The notes beneath the pieces were generated by a model. It was not told the origin of the DNA. It did not search any database and saw nothing but the letters and a program-made list of their open reading frames with translations. Made by a program: the position numbers and the translations under genes. Below are positions 18,405-27,685 of a stretch of DNA of 64,000 nt, piece after piece; within the stretch, counting starts at the first letter, position 1, and the number at the start of each line of letters is the position of its first letter. Origin of the DNA: Tissierellia bacterium (lineage in GTDB: Bacteria; Bacillota; Clostridia; Tissierellales; Peptoniphilaceae). The stretch covers positions 18,683 through 82,682 of the forward strand of contig JAUNVD010000004.1 of the NCBI GenBank assembly GCA_030537855.1, given 5' to 3'.

Positions 18405-19787
18405 ATGGAAAAGAAAAGAAAATTAAAGTTTCCCGACACGGCATTTTTATTGATGGTAATCATTTTTATTGCAGCATTATTAACCTATATTGTACCGGCA
18501 GGGGAGTTTGATCGAATTACAGATGAAGAAACTGGAAGAACTTTAGTACAAGCAGGAACCTATCACTTGACACAGGGGAACCCCACTTCTTTAGTGGAAC
18601 TTATGTCTTCTGTTTTTCGTGGTTTAGTGCGTGCTAGTGAAATTGTAGCTTTTGTATTTGTTGTTGGAGGTAGTTTTGGAATAGTATCTAGAACAGGAGC
18701 TATTGCAGCAGGAATTTCAGCCCTTATTAAAAAACTACATGGGTCAGAATCTATATTAATCGCTTTGATTATGACGGTCTTTGCTATTTGTGGAGCTACT
18801 TTTGGAATGGCAGAAGAATCACTACCCTTTGTAGTTATACTGGTGGTAGCAGCGTTGAAAATGGGATATGATCCTATTGTTGGAGTTTCCATGGTAGTTG
18901 TTGGAATTTATTGTGGGTATTCACCTGGTCCTCTAAATCCCTTTAATACAGGGATTGCCCAAGGAATTGCAGAATTACCTACATTTAGTGGTATTGGTCT
19001 TCGATTACTATTGATGGTTGGAGCCTTGATCATTGCTATTTTCTTTACGATTCGTCATGGTCATAAATATAAAAAAGAAAATAACGACAATGATGCTATT
19101 TTAGCAACTTATGAAATACCAGAAGAAAGAGATCTTAATAAAACGGATATCCTTGTATTATTAACATTAGCTGCTACGATTATCGGATTGATTTTTGGAG
19201 TAGTGAAATATGGTTGGTACTTTATAGAAATATCTGCTCTATTTTTTGGTATGGGAATTCTTGTAGGATTTATTTATCATAAAACTAACCTAGAAAAAAT
19301 AGCTTTAGATTTTGTTGCTGGAGCTTGTGAAATGACGACAGCAGCAATCTTTATCGGTTTATCAAGAGCTATTTTAGTAATACTGGAAGATGGAATTATT
19401 ATGGATTCCATAGTATATTATTTATCTCTACCTTTAGGGAAATTAAATAATGTATTTGGGGCTTGGGGAATTTATATTTCTCAAGGATTAATTAATATTT
19501 TCATTCCTTCTTCAACAGGGCAAGCAGTAGTAGTTATGCCTATACTATCTCCATTATCAGATGTTATTAATGTTAGTCGTCAAACTGCTGTACTAGCATA
19601 CCAAGCAGGAGATGGATTTTGGAATATGATTACACCTACACATTCTGTATTAATGGCTTCCTTAGGTTTAGCAAAAGTTCCATTTGGAAAATGGTTTAAA
19701 TTTGCTTTTCCACTAGTACTTGCTTGGACGATTTGGGTATTTGTTGTTCTTGCCATTGCAGTTATTATTGGATATGGTCCATTTTAA
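18405..19787 (+). CDS. YfcC-family carrier (C4-dicarboxylate/basic amino acid type)
   Basis: About 460 residues with 11-12 membrane helices. Family marks are FPDTAFLLMVIIF at the start, a long loop IVPAGEFDRI, a central glycine/proline-rich GYSPGPLNPFNTGIAQ, and late FIPSSTGQAVVVMP and GDGFWNMITPTH. YfcC proteins are annotated as basic amino acid or dicarboxylate carriers, mostly without biochemical proof. Start set at ATG 18405 after GGAAGGAGG (18392-18400); ATG 18390 is a possible alternative. Monocistronic, ended by a hairpin at 19841. Confidence 0.85.
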   Translation: MEKKRKLKFPDTAFLLMVIIFIAALLTYIVPAGEFDRITDEETGRTLVQAGTYHLTQGNPTSLVELMSSVFRGLVRASEIVAFVFVVGGSFGIVSRTGAIAAGISALIKKLHGSESILIALIMTVFAICGATFGMAEESLPFVVILVVAALKMGYDPIVGVSMVVVGIYCGYSPGPLNPFNTGIAQGIAELPTFSGIGLRLLLMVGALIIAIFFTIRHGHKYKKENNDNDAILATYEIPEERDLNKTDILVLLTLAATIIGLIFGVVKYGWYFIEISALFFGMGILVGFIYHKTNLEKIALDFVAGACEMTTAAIFIGLSRAILVILEDGIIMDSIVYYLSLPLGKLNNVFGAWGIYISQGLINIFIPSSTGQAVVVMPILSPLSDVINVSRQTAVLAYQAGDGFWNMITPTHSVLMASLGLAKVPFGKWFKFAFPLVLAWTIWVFVVLAIAVIIGYGPF

Positions 19788-19840
19788 TCTAAAGAAGGTA
19801 TCCGTTGCCATAAGTAGTAATACTTTTTAAACGAAGTATA

Positions 19841-19876
19841 AAAAATTTCCACTAAAAATTAGTGGAAATTTTTTGT
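19841..19876. terminator. Bidirectional terminator
   Basis: AAATTTCCACTAA / TTAGTGGAAATTT with A5 before and T6 after, between the converging YfcC and peroxiredoxin genes. Confidence 0.85.
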
Positions 19877-19902
19877 AGAATTATAACTTTTATAAACTTA
19901 GA

Positions 19903-20367
19903 TTAAGACTTTTTAATAACATCTAGTATTTCGTGGATATCTGGTAATTGGGAAGGTTCATATTCCTTTGACCAAAGTACTTTCCCATTTTCATCAATTA
20001 AAACACAACCACGTCCACTTGCTCCAGAATCCTCTTTAAAAATTCCAAATGCCTTTGACATTTCCCCAAGGGGGTGGAAGTCAGATAGAATTCTTAAGTT
20101 AGAAAGACAAAGGGCTTGTGCCCATGCTTTCTTTGCAGGTTGGGGGTCAACAGAAACTCCAAAGGGAAGAATATGGTTCTTTTCAAAAGTTTCATAATTC
20201 CTTTCAAGGGCTCTCATTTGATCGGTGCAAACTGGAGTAAAGGCAAGGGGATGCCAAGATAAAAAATATTTTTTACCCTTTAGATCTTCACTTTTCACAT
20301 GTTCTCCATTTTGGTCAACTAAATCAAAATCTGGAGCTTGTTCTCCCTTTTTTATAAATTCTTTCAT
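19903..20367 (-). CDS. Peroxiredoxin (AhpC/TSA, BCP-like)
   Basis: 154-residue thiol peroxidase reducing H2O2 and organic peroxides. The peroxidatic Cys47 is in FTPVCTDQ, and the thioredoxin-fold start KGEQAPDFDLVDQNGE is typical. Two further Cys, in QALCLSN and GRGCVLI, could act as resolving residues. Ribosome site GGAGG lies five bases before the ATG. It stands alone; with the flavodiiron protein nearby it would serve oxidative defence in an anaerobe. Confidence 0.9.
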   Translation of the reverse strand: MKEFIKKGEQAPDFDLVDQNGEHVKSEDLKGKKYFLSWHPLAFTPVCTDQMRALERNYETFEKNHILPFGVSVDPQPAKKAWAQALCLSNLRILSDFHPLGEMSKAFGIFKEDSGASGRGCVLIDENGKVLWSKEYEPSQLPDIHEILDVIKKS

Positions 20368-20471
20368 GAATACCTCCTAGATACATCCAATTACTTAATA
20401 TTTATAGATCTATTATTATTCATACCCTTGATAAACTTATTATAACAAGGGATCTTTTTAGGTAATATAAA

Positions 20472-22256
20472 CTATTTACGATCTACCAAGGATTTTAAGA
20501 ACATACCAACAGTAGGAGAAAATCGTTCCAAATCTGTAATATAGGCGAAATCTGTACCGTAAATAAATTGCTGATTAGATACATCTTCTTCTTCGCCAGT
20601 AAAAACACCTAGGACAGAAAGTCCCTTTAATCGACATTGTAAAACTTCCTTTGCCGTATCCATAAGTGCTTCTTGTCCCTCGTAGTTAATTCCATTTACC
20701 CCAGGTTCCCCTACCATACCAATATTAACCTTATCATTTGGTTTTCCATCATTTAGTACAATTAAAATTTGATGTTCCGAGGTTTCTTGCATAGTTCCAG
20801 CAACTACTTTTATAGCTAGACCATCTCGGTTACTTCCTGAAGAATGGTACTGAAAAATATCCCTGTTTTTACTAATGGGATCATTGTAATCTCGGAACTC
20901 ACGAAAAACTAAGTAGTTAAAAAGATTATGAAAACCTAAAACCCTTGTAGGGATATTTAGCTTTGTTAAAGCTTCTGTAATAATATAGGCTTGGATGGCA
21001 ACTTCAGATTGCCTTTCGTCTTGGGATCCACTGGCATCTAAAAGAATATCCACAGATAAAGTTCCATAGTCATTTTTTTGTGTCCTTTGAAAAATCTTCC
21101 CATCTCCTAAATATTCTTGACGCCATAATTTTGAAGGAATCAAAGTACCTGTGGTAGACATACTCACTTCATCTTCCAAGTCTTGTAAAATAGACTTTTT
21201 TAGAATTTCCATTAATTGTAAAATCGCTCGTCGATAAAGAGTAGCATCTTCGTTCCATAATCTCTTAGTTTCTAACTCTCGATTAATAATTTCGTCACGA
21301 TAATACCTACTAACAATATCATCTTCAAATTCGCCTCTAGTGGTAAACAATCGAATACCACGATGAATTCCTGTACAAAACTTTTCTTCTAAGGCATTTA
21401 TTTCACCTTGAGGTAATATACACCTGCCGTAATGATGTTTTACCTTATCTGCTGTTTTTGCATCTTTTTCAGAAGATACATGTAAAGTTGGAGACAAATC
21501 ATCTTCATCTCTTTCCACCATATTTTCAAATAAATTCATAGTAAACTCTGCAGATTCAATGAGATATTTTTCTAAATCCTCTTCCGCTGTTTTAGGTAAA
21601 ATACTCTTTCTAGAAAATGGTTTCGGTGTTTTTTTCCTTTTTACTTTGAAAGTCTTTTTTTCTTCCTCTTCTTCAAGCCTATCTTTAAAATAATTCTTTG
21701 CTCCAGAAATATAAAAATGGCGATGAAATATAGTATCGAACTGTTCCAATAAATCTTCAGTATCTTTAGGATAGGGAAGATCTAAAATCCCTTCTGCTAA
21801 AGCAACATGAAGAGGTGTGGTCATCGGAACCTTTTTTAAAACGAGACAAAAATAAGTATATTCAATTTCTTCAGAAAAAGTTTTTCGTCCATATTTATCA
21901 TAAAACTCTAATCTATCTTTAAAGTAGGGAAGCCGTTTAGAAGCTGCTCCTGGTCTATATTTTTTTAATAATGGATACAAATGATGATCAAAAATAAGCT
22001 CTGCAACTTTTCGTAAATCTTTTCGATTATTTAAAGAATTTATATAGGTTTGAAAATACTCATTCACTTCATCCTTTTTAAAAATAAGGGCAGAAAATCC
22101 TTCTAAGGCATTAGGATAAAAATCCTCTTGAAAATTTCCTCTATTTTCAAAAATAGGATCTCCTGTGGCAACCCTATGATTTTGTGCCATAGTCCAAATT
22201 AAATTTTCTCTTCTTAAATCTCGTTTCATACTATCACTTAAAAAGTTCCTTTGCAT
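20472..22256 (-). CDS. VWA-domain partner of a MoxR ATPase (NorD/CoxE-like)
   Basis: 594-residue cytoplasmic protein. About 400 residues of helical region include a charged KRKKTPKPF patch. A C-terminal von Willebrand A domain starts near 395 with the metal site DASGS (about 404-408). Later VWA segments are LGFHNLFNYL and ILIVLNDGKPND. NorD/CoxE/CobT-type proteins act with MoxR-family ATPases to insert metals or activate enzymes. The ATG at 22256 lies inside the end of the ATPase gene (23-base overlap) with AAGGA five bases before it, so they are made together. The target enzyme is not evident here. Confidence 0.85.
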   Translation of the reverse strand: MQRNFLSDSMKRDLRRENLIWTMAQNHRVATGDPIFENRGNFQEDFYPNALEGFSALIFKKDEVNEYFQTYINSLNNRKDLRKVAELIFDHHLYPLLKKYRPGAASKRLPYFKDRLEFYDKYGRKTFSEEIEYTYFCLVLKKVPMTTPLHVALAEGILDLPYPKDTEDLLEQFDTIFHRHFYISGAKNYFKDRLEEEEEKKTFKVKRKKTPKPFSRKSILPKTAEEDLEKYLIESAEFTMNLFENMVERDEDDLSPTLHVSSEKDAKTADKVKHHYGRCILPQGEINALEEKFCTGIHRGIRLFTTRGEFEDDIVSRYYRDEIINRELETKRLWNEDATLYRRAILQLMEILKKSILQDLEDEVSMSTTGTLIPSKLWRQEYLGDGKIFQRTQKNDYGTLSVDILLDASGSQDERQSEVAIQAYIITEALTKLNIPTRVLGFHNLFNYLVFREFRDYNDPISKNRDIFQYHSSGSNRDGLAIKVVAGTMQETSEHQILIVLNDGKPNDKVNIGMVGEPGVNGINYEGQEALMDTAKEVLQCRLKGLSVLGVFTGEEEDVSNQQFIYGTDFAYITDLERFSPTVGMFLKSLVDRK

Positions 22257-23157
22257 CTAAATCCTTAGGGATTAACGTATCAATAATATCTCTTACAATT
22301 TCTTTTTCATAGGAATCGAAACTTTTATCCACCATTCCCATATCTAAAGATTGTCCAATAGAAAGTCCTCGTTTCATCAATTGTATCGCAGCCATAAGAC
22401 CTCGTAAATCAATGGGTTTAGATGAAATTTCAGAATGGAGACTTTTTTCTTGTAAATCTAAGAAAAGGCGGACAAATAATTTAATATATTCATCCTTTAA
22501 TGTAGTTTCTTCTTCTAAAATTTCCTTAAAATCCTCTGGGGATATTGTAGGCATATCAATAACTAAAAACCTTGATACCAGTGCTTCATTAAGTTCCCTT
22601 GTTCCAATATAACCATAATTCATGGTACCGATAAATCTTGTGGCCTCATGAAGAGGAAGTAAATGATAACCTGGCACATCTAAAATCCGTCGATAGTCTA
22701 AAGCAGAGTGAATCACAGATAGAGCTTCATTTTTTGCCATATTAATCTCATCTAAAATAGCAAAACCACCTTTTTCAGCAGCTAAATATATAGGACCTGG
22801 TCGCAACCTAACTTCCCCTCCAGCAAAGGTATCAGCACCAATAAGACCTGCTGAATCAGTAGTAACATTTAAAGAAACATTCCATTGGGGACGACCAAAT
22901 AAAAGTGCTAAATTTTCACAAAGAACATTTTTTCCTGTGGCCTTTGGACCAGAAAGTAAAAGATGTTGCCCTTCTAACACCCCTGTAATCACTTTATTCC
23001 AAATTTCTCTTCCATAATATTTATACCTAGGGTTGGGAATCCGAACTTGGTATTTTTCTTCCACACCATGTTCTTTTCGAAAATCCTCTACCCCTTTTAG
23101 AAGTTCTGGTTTCACGCCGTGTTTTTCTAAAAAATCCATTAAAATTTTATATTCCAT
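22234..23157 (-). CDS. MoxR-family AAA+ ATPase
   Basis: 307-residue AAA+ ATPase with Walker A GPKATGKN (residues 70-77), Walker B FAILDEIN, sensor 1 FIGTMNYG and an arginine-finger region ELNEALVSRF. It resembles NorQ/CbbQ/MoxR chaperones that remodel metalloenzymes together with the VWA partner encoded next. Ribosome site AAGGAGA stands six bases before the ATG. No rubisco, CO dehydrogenase or NO reductase gene is adjacent, so the client is unknown. Confidence 0.88.
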   Translation of the reverse strand: MEYKILMDFLEKHGVKPELLKGVEDFRKEHGVEEKYQVRIPNPRYKYYGREIWNKVITGVLEGQHLLLSGPKATGKNVLCENLALLFGRPQWNVSLNVTTDSAGLIGADTFAGGEVRLRPGPIYLAAEKGGFAILDEINMAKNEALSVIHSALDYRRILDVPGYHLLPLHEATRFIGTMNYGYIGTRELNEALVSRFLVIDMPTISPEDFKEILEEETTLKDEYIKLFVRLFLDLQEKSLHSEISSKPIDLRGLMAAIQLMKRGLSIGQSLDMGMVDKSFDSYEKEIVRDIIDTLIPKDLDAKELFK

Positions 23158-23445
23158 ATTATCTCCTTCTTATATCCATTCATAGTTCTTGTATCATTGT
23201 AACACTTTTACCCTTGGCTTCAATAAAAAATTGTGGAGGATGAGAGAAAATAAAAGAATAAAAAAATCTTCATCCCATATCAATAAAAAGAGAAAGGATC
23301 CTTTTATGAAAGATAAATAGTATTCACCTAAAAGTAGTATGTCTTAATGATCTTACTTTAGAACAGCTTGATAAAAGGAAAATCATAAGAAATACTTGAA
23401 ACATTTTTTATTCATGTTATAATAAATCATGTTACAAAAATTTTC
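23158..23445. other. Intergenic region between moxR and tRNA-Pro
   Basis: 288 bases of AT-rich sequence. It must hold the minus-strand promoter for the MoxR/VWA pair and carries the tRNA promoter at its right end. I see no open reading frame or strong RNA structure in the rest. Confidence 0.5.
23396..23423 (+). promoter_or_regulatory. tRNA-Pro promoter
   Basis: TTGAAA (23396-23401) and TATAAT (23418-23423), 16 bases apart, placed 23 bases before the mature tRNA 5' end. Confidence 0.75.
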
Positions 23446-23522
23446 CGAGATGTAGCGCAGTTTGGTAGCGTACATGTCTGGGGGACATGGGGTCGCAGGT
23501 TCAAATCCTGTCATCTCGACCA
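23446..23522 (+). tRNA. tRNA-Pro (anticodon GGG), CCA encoded
   Basis: Acceptor arms CGAGATG / CATCTCG pair fully. The anticodon stem CATGT / ACATG encloses the 7-base loop CTGGGGG, giving anticodon GGG. The T arm has GGTTCAAATCC. Genomic CCA is at 23520-23522. It has its own promoter and terminator. Confidence 0.95.
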
Positions 23523-23524
23523 AA

Positions 23525-23561
23525 AAACACCTTATTTCCTTTTAGGTTATAAGGTGTTTTC
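23525..23561 (+). terminator. Terminator of tRNA-Pro
   Basis: AAAACACCTTAT / ATAAGGTGTTTT hairpin directly after the CCA end, followed by a T-rich stretch. Confidence 0.8.
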
Positions 23562-23709
23562 CTTTTGTTATTAGATCTTATTAGAAAAATATCTTAGATG
23601 TACTCTATAAAAGATCCCTTGAAACAAGGAGTTTCCTATGTACTAGGGAATATATTATAATCTTACAAGAAAATAAAGAATTTATTCTTACACAATTTTA
23701 TTTTAAATA

Positions 23710-23718
23710 TGTTATAAT
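23710..23718 (+). promoter_or_regulatory. Purine operon promoter (extended -10)
   Basis: TGTTATAAT gives an extended -10 box; TTACAC at 23688-23693 is a weak -35 with long spacing. Initiation near 23725 would give a leader of about 300 bases before purC. Confidence 0.6.
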
Positions 23719-23724
23719 ACTTTT

Positions 23725-24026
23725 GTATTGGAAGGTTATATTTTTCCTTAGGAGGGTACCATGGCCACTTGGTTTTTATATTCCCATCTGTTTAGAAGAG
23801 CAAGAGGGGATAATGTCAAGTTGATAGGTTTCTCTGTACTTTTTAATAGGGAAGGTATAAATAAAATTATAATACCGTTTTCCCCCTTTATGAAATGGGG
23901 TCAATTATGGTATCTTTGTGGAAATATTTTTATTATGGTGGACAATTCTATAGCTGGGTTTTTGTACCCTTTTTTCGAAGGCTTTGAGTGGATTCAAATG
24001 CCTTTTTTTAATGGAAGGAGTTAAGA
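23725..24026 (+). promoter_or_regulatory. Structured 5' leader of the purine operon (possible attenuator or riboswitch)
   Basis: About 300 untranslated bases lie between promoter and purC. Near the 3' end GGGT (23956-23959) and ACCC (23966-23969) form a short hairpin followed by T6, resembling an intrinsic terminator. The right arm, GTACCCT (23964-23970), is also perfectly complementary to AGGGTAC at 23753-23759 near the 5' end, so the two pairings exclude each other. In between are hairpins GGTAT/ATACC and CCCC/GGGG around 23855-23905. An 87-codon frame (23761-24024) with a GGAGG site spans the same bases; it is rich in Phe and Trp, matches no family I know, and may be accidental. No known riboswitch consensus was recognised. 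Confidence 0.4.
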
Positions 24027-24725
24027 ATGGAAAAATTATATGAAGGAAAAGCCAAAGAAGTCTTTAAAACTGATGTAGATAATGAAGTTATTATTCGCTA
24101 CAAAGATGATGCTACAGCAGGAAATGGAGAAAAGAAAGATGTTTTTGAAGGAAAAGGTCCTTTGAATTTAGCCATTACCACCTTAGTTTTTGAAAAGCTA
24201 AAAAAAGAAGGGATTCCAACCCATTTTATAAAAACTTTAAATGAACGTGATATGTTAGTGAAAAAAGTAGTCATTCTACCTCTGGAAGTGATTGTGAGAA
24301 ATATTTCTGCAGGGTCTTTTGCTAAAAGATATGGTGTGGAAGAAGGGATTGTTTTTCATAAGCCAATATTTGAAATTTCTTATAAAAATGATGATTTAGG
24401 TGATCCATTAATGTGTGAAGATCATGCCATTGCTCTAGGTTTTATAACGAAAGAAGAATATGATTATATCAAGAATATGACTCTAAAGATTAATAAACTA
24501 TTACAGAAAATCTTTTTAGAGATTCGTTTAAAACTTGTAGATTTTAAAATTGAATTTGGAAAAGATAGAGAAGGGAATATTCTACTAGCAGATGAAATAT
24601 CTCCAGATACTTGCCGTCTTTGGGATGTGGAAACTAACAAAAAATTTGACAAAGATATTTTCCGTCGTGACTTAGGAAATTTAATAGAAGGTTATGGGGA
24701 AGTTTTAGATAGATTGAGAGGCTAA
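24027..24725 (+). CDS. purC: SAICAR synthase
   Basis: 232-residue enzyme joining aspartate to CAIR with ATP in purine synthesis. It shows the N-terminal nucleotide-binding start LYEGKAKEVFKT, the signature LEVIVRNISAGSFAKRYG and DEISPDTCRLWD. Length equals the usual bacterial form. Ribosome site GGAAGGAG precedes the ATG. First enzyme gene of the operon; purE/purK, which make its substrate, are not in this window. Only one base separates it from purF. Confidence 0.95.
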   Translation: MEKLYEGKAKEVFKTDVDNEVIIRYKDDATAGNGEKKDVFEGKGPLNLAITTLVFEKLKKEGIPTHFIKTLNERDMLVKKVVILPLEVIVRNISAGSFAKRYGVEEGIVFHKPIFEISYKNDDLGDPLMCEDHAIALGFITKEEYDYIKNMTLKINKLLQKIFLEIRLKLVDFKIEFGKDREGNILLADEISPDTCRLWDVETNKKFDKDIFRRDLGNLIEGYGEVLDRLRG

Positions 24726-24726
24726 T

Positions 24727-26079
24727 ATGTGTGGAATCATCGGTATGTTTTCCGATAAGGATGTTACAAAACCCTTATTTTATGGACTTTCCAGTTTACA
24801 ACATCGAGGACAGGAATCAGCAGGTCTTTCTATTGGGAATGGACAAGAAATTATCCGTAAAAAGGGTATGGGCTTAGTTACAGATGTTTTTACTCCTAGT
24901 ATATTAGAGGAATGGAAAGGTAATGTTGGTATTGGTCATGTTCGCTACTCTACTTCTGGTGGTAGCTATGAATATAATTCTCAACCCCTTATGGCTTTTG
25001 CCAGAGGAGAAACTTTAAGTCTTGCCCATAATGGAAATTTAATTAATTATCAAATTTTAAGAACTAGACTTGAAGAAGAAGGAATGATGTTTCAAACAAC
25101 GATAGATTCTGAAGTGATCCTATATCTTATCTCACGTTACTATCATGGAGATATTGTAGATGCTATACGAAAAACCATGGATCTTATTGAAGGGGCCTAT
25201 GCTATTGTATTGATTTTAAAAGATACTCTTGTTGCTTTCCGTGACCCTTACGGAATTCGGCCATTAGTTCTTGGAAAAAAACCTGGAGAAGGAACCATTG
25301 TTTCTTCTGAATCCTCTTCGGTGGAAATTATGGGAGGACAAGTTTTAAGAGATATTCACCCTGGAGAGATTGTAGTGATTGATAAATCAGGACAACAATC
25401 CTATCAGTACAAACATGAGCAAAAAACACCGAAACATTGTGTTTTTGAATATGTATATTTTGCAAGAAATGACGCCACTTTAGATGGGGTAAATGCGTAT
25501 ATGTTTCGCCGTCGATGTGGGGAAATTCTTTATGATGAAGCTCCTGCTAATGTGGACTTGGTAATACCTGTTCCTGACAGTGGAATTCCCTCTGCTATTG
25601 GCTATTCCCAAAGGTCTAAGATTCCATTAGCTGAAGGTCTTGTGAAAAATCGTTACATGGGCAGAACCTTTATAAAGCCAAGTCAAGAAGAAAGGGAAAT
25701 GGCAGTTAAATTAAAATTAAATCCATTAACCCATGTTGTGATTGATAAAAAAATAGTTTTAGTGGATGATTCCATTGTTCGAGGAACAACTTCGGCGAAT
25801 CTTATTCGACGGTTACGAGATGCAGGGGCAAAGGAAGTCCATATGCGTATCACTTCTCCTCCTGTTATTAATCCATGTTACTATGGGATTGACACTCCAC
25901 AAAGAAGTAAATTAATTGCAGCTAATTATTCTATAGAGGAGATTCAAAAGAAAATTGGTGCTGATTCTTTGGCTTTTATCAGTTTAGAAGGGCTTGATAA
26001 GGCTACGAGAATTCAAGGAGAGCATTTGTGTAAAGCTTGTTTTGATGGTGTATATCCTGTGGATCCCATCGTGTTATAA
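24727..26079 (+). CDS. purF: Amidophosphoribosyltransferase
   Basis: 450 residues; first committed step of purine synthesis (glutamine + PRPP to phosphoribosylamine). Cys2 directly follows Met1 (MCGIIGMF), so no propeptide need be cut, unlike the B. subtilis enzyme. The Ntn-glutaminase has HVRYSTSGG and HNGNL, and the PRPP loop VLVDDSIVRGTTS is present. Cys in PKHCVFE, INPCYYG and LCKACFDG match the four ligands of the 4Fe-4S cluster seen in oxygen-sensitive PurF proteins. Confidence 0.95.
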   Translation: MCGIIGMFSDKDVTKPLFYGLSSLQHRGQESAGLSIGNGQEIIRKKGMGLVTDVFTPSILEEWKGNVGIGHVRYSTSGGSYEYNSQPLMAFARGETLSLAHNGNLINYQILRTRLEEEGMMFQTTIDSEVILYLISRYYHGDIVDAIRKTMDLIEGAYAIVLILKDTLVAFRDPYGIRPLVLGKKPGEGTIVSSESSSVEIMGGQVLRDIHPGEIVVIDKSGQQSYQYKHEQKTPKHCVFEYVYFARNDATLDGVNAYMFRRRCGEILYDEAPANVDLVIPVPDSGIPSAIGYSQRSKIPLAEGLVKNRYMGRTFIKPSQEEREMAVKLKLNPLTHVVIDKKIVLVDDSIVRGTTSANLIRRLRDAGAKEVHMRITSPPVINPCYYGIDTPQRSKLIAANYSIEEIQKKIGADSLAFISLEGLDKATRIQGEHLCKACFDGVYPVDPIVL

Positions 26080-26090
26080 AGGAGGCTTAT

Positions 26091-27119
26091 ATGAAATTAA
26101 CATATTCCGATGCTGGAGTGGATATTCGAGAAGGTAATCGTGCTGTGGAATTGATGAAAGAATCTGTTAGGTCTACTTATACCTCAGGAGTTATTGGTGA
26201 TATCGGATTATTTAGTGGAGGTTTTAGTTTAAAAGAGTTCACTTCCATGGAAGAACCTGTACTTTTAGCTTCTACTGATGGAGTGGGAACAAAGGTCCTT
26301 ATTGGACAAGAAATGAATATCCATAATACACTAGGGATTGATTTAGTTGCTATGTGTGTCAATGATTTAATTTGCCAAGGGGCGAAACCTTTATTCTTTT
26401 TAGACTATATTGCTACAGGAAAATTAAAAGGGGAAAAAATAGGGAAAATTGTTGATGGAATTGCTGAAGGTTGTCGCCAAGGTAATCTAGCTCTTATTGG
26501 TGGAGAAACAGCTGAAATGCCTGGACTATATCAAGAAGATGAGTATGATTTAGCAGGATTTTCTGTAGGAATTGCTGATAAAAAGAATCTTATTACAGGA
26601 GAAGATATTGAACCTGGAGATATTATTCTTGGCTTAGCTTCTACAGGACTTCATTCTAACGGGTATTCTTTAGCAAGAAAATTATTTTTAGAAGAACTAG
26701 GATATTCTTTAGATCTTTTTATTCCTGAATTAGGAGAAAGTATTGGGGAAGCTTTACTACGTCCAACAAAAATCTATGTGAAAGAAATTCAATCTTTAAT
26801 GGAAAAATTCACTATTAAGGGAATATCTAATATTACTGGTGGTGGATTTTATGAGAATATTCCAAGAATATTGAAAAAGGGTTTAGGTGCAAAGATCAAG
26901 GAAAACTCTTGGGATAAAGGAGCACTTTTTAATTTTATTATAAAAACGGATAAAATAGAAAAGAAAGAGCTTTACCGTTCTTTTAATATGGGAATTGGTA
27001 TAATCCTTGTTATTTCCCCTAAGGATGAAATCGAAGTATTAAAGGAATTGGAAAGTCTTCACTGGAAAGGGTATTCCATTGGGAAGGTCATCCTAGGGGA
27101 AGGAGTGTCCTTTACATGA
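26091..27119 (+). CDS. purM: AIR synthase (FGAM cyclo-ligase)
   Basis: 342-residue ATP-dependent enzyme closing the imidazole ring. Motifs are TYSDAGVDIREGN, DGVGTKVLI, MCVNDLICQGAKPLFFLDY and GGETAEMPGLY. The length is standard. AGGAGG precedes the start, and its stop overlaps the purN start (ATGA), so the two are translationally coupled. Confidence 0.95.
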   Translation: MKLTYSDAGVDIREGNRAVELMKESVRSTYTSGVIGDIGLFSGGFSLKEFTSMEEPVLLASTDGVGTKVLIGQEMNIHNTLGIDLVAMCVNDLICQGAKPLFFLDYIATGKLKGEKIGKIVDGIAEGCRQGNLALIGGETAEMPGLYQEDEYDLAGFSVGIADKKNLITGEDIEPGDIILGLASTGLHSNGYSLARKLFLEELGYSLDLFIPELGESIGEALLRPTKIYVKEIQSLMEKFTIKGISNITGGGFYENIPRILKKGLGAKIKENSWDKGALFNFIIKTDKIEKKELYRSFNMGIGIILVISPKDEIEVLKELESLHWKGYSIGKVILGEGVSFT

Positions 27120-27685
27120 GACTGGCAGTCTTTATTTCTGGAGGAGGAACTAATTTACAAGCTTTGATTGAGGGGGAAAGGGATCATTTATTTCGTTCAA
27201 AGATTGTTTTAGTCCTGTCTTCAAATCCTAATGCGTATGGGATAAAACGAGGAAGGAATGCTGGAATCCCCACCTTTATTTCTAAAAATGAAGAAAAAAT
27301 CTTAGACCTTTGTAATTATTATAAGGTGGAAGGAATTGTTCTAGCTGGTTATTTACAAATAGTTACAAACACTCTGTTAATTCCCTATAAAAATAAAATC
27401 ATAAATATACATCCTTCACTTCTCCCGAAGTATGGAGGTCTTGGAATGTATGGTATGAAAGTTCATGAAAAAGTTTTTGAAAATAAGGAAAGGTATAGTG
27501 GTGCTACAGTACATATGGTTACTGAAGAAGTAGATGGTGGAAAAATGATCCTTCAGGAAGCCATTGATATTTCAAATTGTAAAAATCCAAAGGAAATTCA
27601 AGAAAAAGTACTTACTGTAGAACATAACATATTTCCAAAAGGAATTAAAATATGGGAGGCAAGTAATGAAACATGCATTGATTAG
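27116..27685 (+). CDS. purN: Phosphoribosylglycinamide formyltransferase
   Basis: 189-residue enzyme using 10-formyl-THF to formylate GAR. It shows ISGGGTNLQALIEG at the N-terminus, the catalytic segment NIHPSLLPKYGG and the EEVDGG loop with the catalytic Asp. It overlaps purM by 4 bases and purH by 20 bases. Confidence 0.93.
   Translation: MRLAVFISGGGTNLQALIEGERDHLFRSKIVLVLSSNPNAYGIKRGRNAGIPTFISKNEEKILDLCNYYKVEGIVLAGYLQIVTNTLLIPYKNKIINIHPSLLPKYGGLGMYGMKVHEKVFENKERYSGATVHMVTEEVDGGKMILQEAIDISNCKNPKEIQEKVLTVEHNIFPKGIKIWEASNETCID

Noticed and set aside
23608..23660. Purine-riboswitch-like string (AAGGAGTTTCC with flanking TATA)
   Set aside because: The P2 loop is only three bases, the P3 arm does not fit the consensus, and it lies upstream of the predicted promoter.
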